Of a stretch of 64,000 bases of DNA, positions 58,431 to 64,000 are shown one piece after another; the stretch's first letter is position 1; the number at the start of each line of letters is the position of its first letter. The stretch lies in the NCBI GenBank assembly GCA_045593555.1, contig JAZNWU010000029.1, positions 1 through 64,000 on the forward strand. Direction: 5' to 3'. Below the pieces are notes generated by a model. That model searched no databases. It saw nothing but the letters and a program-made list of their open reading frames with translations, and was not told where the DNA came from. This DNA comes from Fimenecus sp045593555 (GTDB taxonomy: Bacteria; Bacillota; Clostridia; Oscillospirales; Acutalibacteraceae). The translations under genes and the position numbers were made by a program.

Positions 58431-59576
58431 ATGCCAACAATAAAACTTTACGAAAATGATTCATATATTAAGGATTTTACTGCAACTATTGTTTCTTGTG
58501 AAGAAAAAGACGGTGCATATCTTGTTGTATTAGACCAGACTGCTTTCTTCCCTGAAGGTGGTGGACAAGACGCTGATAAAGGCAAAATAGGTGATGCAGA
58601 TGTTCTTGATGTGCAGATTAAGAATGAAATCATTTACCATAAGGTAAATAAACCTTTTGAAGAAAATCAAGAAGTGAAATGTCAACTTGATTGGGATATG
58701 CGTTTTTCTCGTATGCAGAATCACACAGGTGAACATATTGTTTCAGGTGTGATTCATAGCCTTTTCGGTTACAACAATGTGGGTTTCCATATGAACGATA
58801 CTCTCATTACTCTTGATGTTGACGGTCCATTGACAGAAGACGATATCAAGGCAGTTGAACTGAAATCCAACAAGGCAATTTATGATAATAAATCAGTAAA
58901 AGCAATTTATCCCACAGCAGAGGAATTGCCCGATTACGATTATCGTAGTAAGCTCGATATTACCGAGGGTGTTCGTCTTATCGAGATTGAAGACTATGAC
59001 CTTTGTGCTTGTTGTGCACCACACGTTGCACGAACAGGCGAAATCGGAATTATCAAGTTGATTTCTTTTATCCCATATAAAAAAGGTACAAGAATTGAAA
59101 TGATTTGCGGTGCTTTGGCACTTGTTGATTATCAGAATCTTCATATAACAAATAAGTCGGTTATGAATATGCTTTCTGCCAAACGATTTGAAATCGCAGA
59201 TGCAGTTGAGAGAATACAGACTGACCTTTCAACTGTAAGAGCTGAAAATAAAAAATTCATGGCTGATTTGGCTTCTCTTAAAATGGAAAAGCATATCAGC
59301 GGAAATACTGTTTGTGTATTTATTGACGGTGTTTCTTATGATGAATTGAGAAATTGCTCAAATGAGTTGATTGAAGAGTTTGAATACTGTTATCTTTTCT
59401 CAAATACAGATGCTGACAATTTCATTTATGTTGTTTCAAGTAAGACACAAAATGTCCGTGAAAATGTTCAGAATCTCAATAAAGCCTTTAACGGTAAAGG
59501 TGGCGGACGAGATACCTACGCACAGGGCAAAATCGTCGGCACAAAAGAAAGTATATTGGAATATCTTATAAAATGA
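58431..59576 (+). CDS. Alanyl-tRNA editing protein (AlaX-M/long form with DHHA1)
   Basis: A trans-editing enzyme that removes Ser or Gly from mischarged tRNA-Ala. The zinc motif is HTGEHIVSG (HxxxH) and CCAPHVARTGEIG (CxxxH), from the alanyl-tRNA synthetase editing domain, preceded by TAFFPEGGGQDADKGKIG, a conserved loop. A coiled-coil section (about residues 250-285) leads to a DHHA1 domain with FNGKGGGRDTYAQGKI near the end. At 381 residues it is the longer AlaX form. Confidence 0.93.
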   Translation: MPTIKLYENDSYIKDFTATIVSCEEKDGAYLVVLDQTAFFPEGGGQDADKGKIGDADVLDVQIKNEIIYHKVNKPFEENQEVKCQLDWDMRFSRMQNHTGEHIVSGVIHSLFGYNNVGFHMNDTLITLDVDGPLTEDDIKAVELKSNKAIYDNKSVKAIYPTAEELPDYDYRSKLDITEGVRLIEIEDYDLCACCAPHVARTGEIGIIKLISFIPYKKGTRIEMICGALALVDYQNLHITNKSVMNMLSAKRFEIADAVERIQTDLSTVRAENKKFMADLASLKMEKHISGNTVCVFIDGVSYDELRNCSNELIEEFEYCYLFSNTDADNFIYVVSSKTQNVRENVQNLNKAFNGKGGGRDTYAQGKIVGTKESILEYLIK

Positions 59577-59588
59577 CCTAAAATCAAT

Positions 59589-59612
59589 GAGTCCACTTTC
59601 CGTGGACTCGTT
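59589..59612 (+). terminator. Hairpin after the AlaX gene
   Basis: GAGTCCAC (59589-59596), loop TTTCC, GTGGACTC (59602-59609), then GTTTCTAATTT. Weak T run. Confidence 0.55.
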
Positions 59613-59679
59613 TCTAATTTGCGTGGGTTGTGAATTTTTACAGAAAATGATATATTATAAGTAGAAAAGGAGGATGAAT

Positions 59680-60531
59680 ATGAACAATATAAAGGTAGGA
59701 CAGTTTATTTGTGAAAAAAGAAAAGCTTTAGGATTAACTCAACAGGAATTGGCAGAAAAACTACAAATTACTAATAAAGCTGTTTCAAAATGGGAGACCG
59801 GTGACGGAATGCCGGATATTCAACTTTTATCTCCGCTTGCCAAAGAATTGGGAGTAACGGTTGATGAAATTCTTAATGGTGAAGAAATTTCAAGGGAAGC
59901 AATAGTACCATCTGTCACATTGTCTTATCGTCATAATTTGCCTGTAGGTGTTGTTGTAACCTGTATTTTGGCATTTTGTGTTGCAATGTATAATGTTTTT
60001 CAAAGCTTCATACAGATTGTACAGTATACATATATCATTGGCTATGGTGAAACTCTATTGGAAAAACTACCACATATGCTCATAAGTTTTGGCTATGGTA
60101 CTTATTGGGCTTTAATATCAATAATTTTTATGTGTCGTGTACTTAATTTTTTTGATTACAGTTTTAAAATAGAGAAGACATTGACAATTGTTGCATTTGT
60201 AGCAGGATTTGTAATGTTGTTCGCACAAGGGTTAGATTATTCTCCGATAAAATATGGTATGTTTATGTTTTCTTTTGCTTTGCTTTTGGGAACTTTTCAC
60301 GGTTATCGTGTACCTCATAAGATATTCTATGGCTTGGCAATCCTTTTTACATGTATTTTCGGAGTGGTTAATATAGTGACTATAGTAGGTTATTATAAAA
60401 ATCCTTCGACTGATGCAATTCAAATTTATTCAGTTGTAAGTCGGTTAGTAGAAGCACTTATATTCTACATTTTTTATGGTCTTCTTGAAAAATTTAGCAG
60501 TGAGTATGAAAGCGTAGATGAAAATGACTAA
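59680..60531 (+). CDS. XRE-family regulator with membrane domain
   Basis: The Cro/C1 helix-turn-helix (about residues 5-62; LGLTQQELAEKLQITNKAVS) is joined to a hydrophobic C-terminal half of about six helices (about 88-275), with LPVGVVVTCILAFCVAMYNV as the first. It resembles the XRE protein at 7053 in layout, but the C-terminus is membrane rather than zinc ribbon. I use ATG 59680, seven bases after AAAGGAGG; ATG 59674 would overlap it. The signal is unknown. Confidence 0.85.
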   Translation: MNNIKVGQFICEKRKALGLTQQELAEKLQITNKAVSKWETGDGMPDIQLLSPLAKELGVTVDEILNGEEISREAIVPSVTLSYRHNLPVGVVVTCILAFCVAMYNVFQSFIQIVQYTYIIGYGETLLEKLPHMLISFGYGTYWALISIIFMCRVLNFFDYSFKIEKTLTIVAFVAGFVMLFAQGLDYSPIKYGMFMFSFALLLGTFHGYRVPHKIFYGLAILFTCIFGVVNIVTIVGYYKNPSTDAIQIYSVVSRLVEALIFYIFYGLLEKFSSEYESVDEND

Positions 60532-60537
60532 TTTAAA

Positions 60538-60566
60538 AGCCCCTCCGTGTGAGGGGCTAAAATTTT
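60538..60566. terminator. Bidirectional terminator
   Basis: AGCCCCTC (60538-60545) with GAGGGGCT (60551-60558); flanked by TTTAAA and AAAATTTTG on either side, between convergent genes. Confidence 0.8.
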
Positions 60567-60573
60567 GTCTTAC

Positions 60574-61599
60574 TTATTTAATTGTTGGGTTGTCAGGAAT
60601 TTTCTGAACACCAAATTCATTTTTAAGTGCTTTATATTCTTTTGCTGTAATTGTAACAACTGAACCGTGACGAGGCTTTAAGTGGTCCATAGCAGTAATG
60701 TCACGATTAACTCGTTTGAAGTTTTCAAAGTCGTCTGTCTGCTGTGTATAGAAATGACCTGTACCGTATTCGTCCATAATCATAACCCATTTGTCAGTTC
60801 CGTTGATGTTGTACATTGTACTACCTTCAACGCCGAAATAACCAAGAGATACGATTACAGGCTCTTCTGTGTCATAAGGTCCTGTAAGATTCTTTGACTT
60901 AACATAGGCAATTTTCTGTGTTTCGTCATATTTGAAATAGAGGTAATAATAATCGTTCTTTTCATTGTAAACGATGTCAGCATCAATACACTGAATACCT
61001 TCTTCCCAACGACCGTAAAGTGGCTTTGGTTCAGTTTCAAATGTCTTGAAATCCTTTGTATATGCGTAATAGTGACCTGCAATATCATTTTCAGCAGTTG
61101 AGTGTGCCCAGTAAACCATATACATTTCTACTTCAGGGTCCCATATTGCCTGTGGTGCCCAAGCACGAGTTGTGTTTGTAAATTCGCCACCAAGTTCACG
61201 GATGTCAATTATTGTTTCGTCAGTCCAGTTGATAAGGTCCTCTGATTTCCATGTAACGAGAGCATGGTTAGATGTCCAACCAAGGTTTGCATCCATATCG
61301 GTTGCGATTATGTAATAGCAACCGTCCTGACCTTTAAGTATATAAGGGTCACGACAACATTCAGTACCTGATTTTTGGTCAATAATAGGCTTGTTGTCGT
61401 TGAGAGCCTGAAATCTGTAACCGTCAGAGCTTATTGCCATACTGATTCTCTGTTCTTCAACAGAATTTCCTGTGAAATAAACAAAAAGATAGGCATCTTT
61501 TCTCGATAATGCAGGATAAGCATAATCATTGAAAAGGAAATTGAAAAGGTTAAATGCTACCATAACAAGAGCAGTAATGTAACGAACAATTCTTAACAT
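60574..61599 (-). CDS. Secreted GH43-like glycoside hydrolase
   Basis: An N-terminal hydrophobic segment (about 1-28) precedes a five-bladed propeller typical of GH43. The catalytic base is in KDAYLFVYFTGNSVEEQR-type strand 1, RDPYILKGQDGCYYIIATDM contains the transition-state stabiliser strand, RAWAPQAIWDPEVEMYMVYW is the conserved pair of acids, and QCIDADIVYNEKNDYYYLYF follows. It likely acts on arabinan or xylan side chains. It has the same kind of short basic signal and lack of dockerin as the two hydrolases at 10887-14314. The exact GH43 subfamily is not determined. Confidence 0.85.
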   Translation of the reverse strand: MLRIVRYITALVMVAFNLFNFLFNDYAYPALSRKDAYLFVYFTGNSVEEQRISMAISSDGYRFQALNDNKPIIDQKSGTECCRDPYILKGQDGCYYIIATDMDANLGWTSNHALVTWKSEDLINWTDETIIDIRELGGEFTNTTRAWAPQAIWDPEVEMYMVYWAHSTAENDIAGHYYAYTKDFKTFETEPKPLYGRWEEGIQCIDADIVYNEKNDYYYLYFKYDETQKIAYVKSKNLTGPYDTEEPVIVSLGYFGVEGSTMYNINGTDKWVMIMDEYGTGHFYTQQTDDFENFKRVNRDITAMDHLKPRHGSVVTITAKEYKALKNEFGVQKIPDNPTIK

Positions 61600-61666
61600 A
61601 AATCATTCTCCTTTGGTTTGTTTTGGATTATTATAGCACAAACCAAGAACCGATGTAAAGAAAAAA

Positions 61667-61753
61667 GTCATTCTGAACGAAGTGAAGAATCTCTTCTACA
61701 ATTAATCTTTTAAATCAAGAGAGATTCTTCGTCGCTTTGCTCCTCAGAATGAC
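61667..61753. repeat. Dispersed palindromic repeat, copy 6
   Basis: GTCATTCTGAACG...GAAGAATCTCTTC pairs with GAGAGATTCTTCG...CTCAGAATGAC. It is bounded by AAAAAA and TTTTTATT, so the long hairpin could also act as a bidirectional terminator between the GH43 and ABC genes. Confidence 0.85.
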
Positions 61754-61767
61754 TTTTTATTATTCAC

Positions 61768-63567
61768 TCAGTTTTTATATTTCTCTGCCTGGAGGTTGAA
61801 CATATAAGCATAAGTGCCGTCAAGTTCCATTAATTCCTGATGACTACCACTTTCTATGATTCTTCCGTTTTCCATAACATAAATTCTATCGGCATTAACG
61901 GTGGTTGAAAGTCTGTGAGAGATGAATATAACAGTTTTATGGTCGGCTGCCTCAATCATAGCCTGATTAAGATTGTATTCGGCCACAGGGTCAAGGTTTG
62001 CACTTGGCACGTCAAGGATAACATAAGGACAATCCTTGTAGAATGCTCTGGCTATTGCAGTTTTCTGTGCTTCACCACCTGAAAGCATAACACCGTCATC
62101 GTCAAATTCACGAAGTAGTTCGGAATTGATGCCGTTTTTAAGTTCTTTATTGAAACCACTATGTTTCAATGCATCCCAGACTCTATCTTCGTCAGGGTTA
62201 ACGTCAAGTGCAACATTTTCACCAAGACTACATGAGAAAATCTGAAAATCCTGAAACACTGCTGCGAACCTGTCACGATGCGACTCTGCAGTAACATTTC
62301 TGATGTCCTCACCATCAATAAGGATTTCACCGTCTGTTGCATCATAAAGCCTTAACAACAGGTTCGTAAGTGTTGTTTTACCTGCACCGTTATAACCAAC
62401 CAATGCAATTTTTTCATAAGGCTTGATTGTAAGATTAATATCTTCAAGTGTAGGTTTGTCGTTATTAGGGTAGGTGAATGAAAGATTTTTAATAGTAATC
62501 TCTTTAGGTTCAGTTTTCTTGACTTGCTTACCACCGTTTTTAATCTTGAAATCAGCATTAAGGAACTCACGATATTTGTCAATCATTTTCCCTTGTTCCG
62601 AGAAACGAGCCAATGCCCATATTGTCAGGAACTGGAATGACATAGCAACAGCATGAGCACCATTGAATGTAGCAACAAAGTCACCTGCTGAAAGAGTATC
62701 TTTCACAAGAACACAATATCCGAGATAAAGTGGAAGGACAAACATAAACCCAAGTCCCTGAACACCAACTTTTTGTGTACAGTTAAGTGCTGAAATCTTG
62801 TTCCAGTACTTTTTCTGATTGTTGATAACATCATCAGCAGCATCGTTGTATCTGTCCATAAGTAAAGGCGAAATGTTATTCATTCTTACTTCCTTTGCAT
62901 AGTCCTGTAAATAGAAAATACGCTGGAAATAGTCAGCCCGTCTGTGGTATTTTGCATTGTCAATTCGTCTTTCCATCATAAGTGTGCCGACCTTTTTACT
63001 GATAGGTAAAAAGACACAGATAACAACAAGGATAATCAGAAGACACCAAGGGTCAATAGTGAATAAAACTGATGAAACTGTCACGAGTGAAATGATATGT
63101 CCCACATACATTCTCACAAGTCCCAAAAGATTCTGAATATTACCTGAAGATGACTCAATAGTGAGAATGAAATTGTTGTAGAATTCAGGGTTGTCATAAG
63201 ACTCAAGGTCAAGGCTTCTTGCTTTGTCATAAAGCTTCTGATTAAGACCATAATAGAGCTTTTCTCTTTCCATATTCCAGAAAAATTCTCTGAAAAGCCA
63301 TGAAATAACAGTTGAACCGACTAATATCAGACCGATTACAACAACTGCATAGAAAATTCTGTGGAGGTCTTTGCCTTCTGTTACCACATCGATGATATAT
63401 TTGACACCGATAACACGGATAAGGTTGTTAGGGAGAATCATCAGAAGCCCCCACATGAATTCACCGATAACAAGAAGGGGAGATACGCTGAAAAGGAGTT
63501 TTACAAAGAAGAAAATATTTGACGGCATTGAGTGAATTGTCTTTTCTTTTTCCTTTTTCTTAAACAT
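61768..63567 (-). CDS. ABC exporter subunit with a degenerate Walker B glutamate
   Basis: A fused permease-ATPase half-transporter of about 599 residues: six helices (about 20-330), then an ATPase with Walker A GYNGAGKTTLTN (near 391), LSGGEAQKTAIAR signature and ILDVPSANLD at Walker B. The catalytic Glu after the Walker B Asp is replaced by Val (codon GTG), so this site is probably unable to hydrolyse ATP. The frame opens at GTG 63573, but ATG 63567 has GAGGTGAG upstream. It overlaps the preceding ABC gene, forming a heterodimeric pair. The substrate is unknown. Confidence 0.9.
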   Translation of the reverse strand: MFKKKEKEKTIHSMPSNIFFFVKLLFSVSPLLVIGEFMWGLLMILPNNLIRVIGVKYIIDVVTEGKDLHRIFYAVVVIGLILVGSTVISWLFREFFWNMEREKLYYGLNQKLYDKARSLDLESYDNPEFYNNFILTIESSSGNIQNLLGLVRMYVGHIISLVTVSSVLFTIDPWCLLIILVVICVFLPISKKVGTLMMERRIDNAKYHRRADYFQRIFYLQDYAKEVRMNNISPLLMDRYNDAADDVINNQKKYWNKISALNCTQKVGVQGLGFMFVLPLYLGYCVLVKDTLSAGDFVATFNGAHAVAMSFQFLTIWALARFSEQGKMIDKYREFLNADFKIKNGGKQVKKTEPKEITIKNLSFTYPNNDKPTLEDINLTIKPYEKIALVGYNGAGKTTLTNLLLRLYDATDGEILIDGEDIRNVTAESHRDRFAAVFQDFQIFSCSLGENVALDVNPDEDRVWDALKHSGFNKELKNGINSELLREFDDDGVMLSGGEAQKTAIARAFYKDCPYVILDVPSANLDPVAEYNLNQAMIEAADHKTVIFISHRLSTTVNADRIYVMENGRIIESGSHQELMELDGTYAYMFNLQAEKYKN

Positions 63568-64000
63568 TTTCACTCACCTCACTTTCACCTTTGTAGCTTG
63601 ATGCCTGAAGAGTAAACATCTTACTGTATTCACCATTCTGTTCCATCAATTCCTGATGACTTCCTGATTCGAGAATTGTTCCGTTACCGAGAACGAAAAT
63701 TCTGTCAGAAAGTACAGCACTTGATAGTCTGTGTGAAATATAGATAACAGTTTTGTTTTTTGTTACTTCAATTAAGTTTTCATACATTTTGTACTCTGCA
63801 ATTGGGTCAAGTGCTGAGCTTGGCTCGTCAAGAATTGCAATCTCAAAATCTCTTGCAAAAAGTCTTGCAGCAGAAACCTTTTGATTTTCGCCACCGGAAA
63901 GTCCAGCACCGTCAATCTCAAATTCTCTAGTGAGAACTGTGTCAGCACCCTTTGGCAGACTCTGAATTTTATCCCATACACCACTCTGACGAAGAGCCTT
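63560..64000 (-). CDS. ABC exporter subunit, partial (C-terminal ATPase), continues past the window
   Basis: The minus frame runs open from the window edge at 64000 to a stop at 63560. It covers the end of an ATPase: signature LSGGENQKVSAARL, Walker B AILDEPSSALD with the catalytic Glu present, and the switch region YISHRLSSAVLSD. The permease part and Walker A lie beyond the edge. The stop overlaps the next ABC gene (63567), so the two subunits are translationally coupled, and this one supplies the intact consensus site of the pair. Confidence 0.9.
   Translation of the reverse strand, partial: KALRQSGVWDKIQSLPKGADTVLTREFEIDGAGLSGGENQKVSAARLFARDFEIAILDEPSSALDPIAEYKMYENLIEVTKNKTVIYISHRLSSAVLSDRIFVLGNGTILESGSHQELMEQNGEYSKMFTLQASSYKGESEVSENV

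Overview
The window is low-GC, densely coded DNA from a member of the Clostridia, most like the Ruminococcaceae/Oscillospiraceae group. The evidence is a secreted peptidase with a two-repeat type I dockerin-like module, a complete [FeFe]-hydrogenase maturase set (anaerobe), spoVAD (spore-former ancestry), DUF4430 and ECF S-component uptake genes, BspA-type leucine-rich surface proteins and AGGAGG-type ribosome binding sites. I cannot name the species.

Layout. 1-7 kb is an accessory stretch: two arrays of covarying mini-hairpins (1-166, 2571-2735), an IS3-type transposase remnant, a divergent LysR/EamA pair, a methyltransferase behind an apparent leader-peptide attenuator, a metallophosphoesterase, and three partial genes (DAPG-hydrolase-like, MFS, TipAS without its MerR head). 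7-11 kb holds an XRE membrane regulator, the dockerin M28 peptidase, ComF, a ferritin-like protein and TspO. 10.9-14.3 kb (minus) is a two-gene glycoside hydrolase cluster. 14.4-18.5 kb is the hyd maturation operon (TM1266-type regulator, hydE, hydG, hydF) behind a leader that carries a terminator. 18.5-19.8 kb (minus) is a cobalamin-riboswitch unit encoding a DUF4430 lipoprotein and an ECF S component. 19.9-24.7 kb has a GDPD and potABCD. 24.7-32 kb is mostly housekeeping: ylmH, panT-like/coaX, a radical SAM protein, mscL, proC, cysK and an APC permease. 32-36 kb holds a Y-family polymerase, a YolD-like protein, a lipoprotein, DUF6054 and DUF2804.

36-47 kb and 52.5-56 kb are rich in cell-surface genes. 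Four large exported or formerly exported proteins (37352, 41303, 44861, 52535) end in the same amphipathic helix core, GFFxKIxxFFxxIFG. Two of them carry an extended 40-residue cysteine/histidine version ending CxCGxxHY. This looks like an undescribed C-terminal targeting or anchoring tail and is the main candidate for a new system here. One of these genes (44861) has lost its 5' end at a rearrangement that fused it to an antisense fragment of spoVAD; the intact spoVAD lies 5 kb downstream.

47-52 kb and 56-64 kb return to ordinary genes (yaiI, a GPH symporter, spoVAD, a CAT-fold acyltransferase, fba, an alanyl-tRNA editing protein, GH43) and a heterodimeric ABC exporter cut by the window edge. 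A palindromic dispersed repeat (gtcattctgag...ctcagaatgac) occurs six times; two copies share flanks that define an element of about 145 bp, suggestive of a MITE-like unit. No rRNA, tRNA or CRISPR array was seen. All calls are from reading the sequence; no database search was run.
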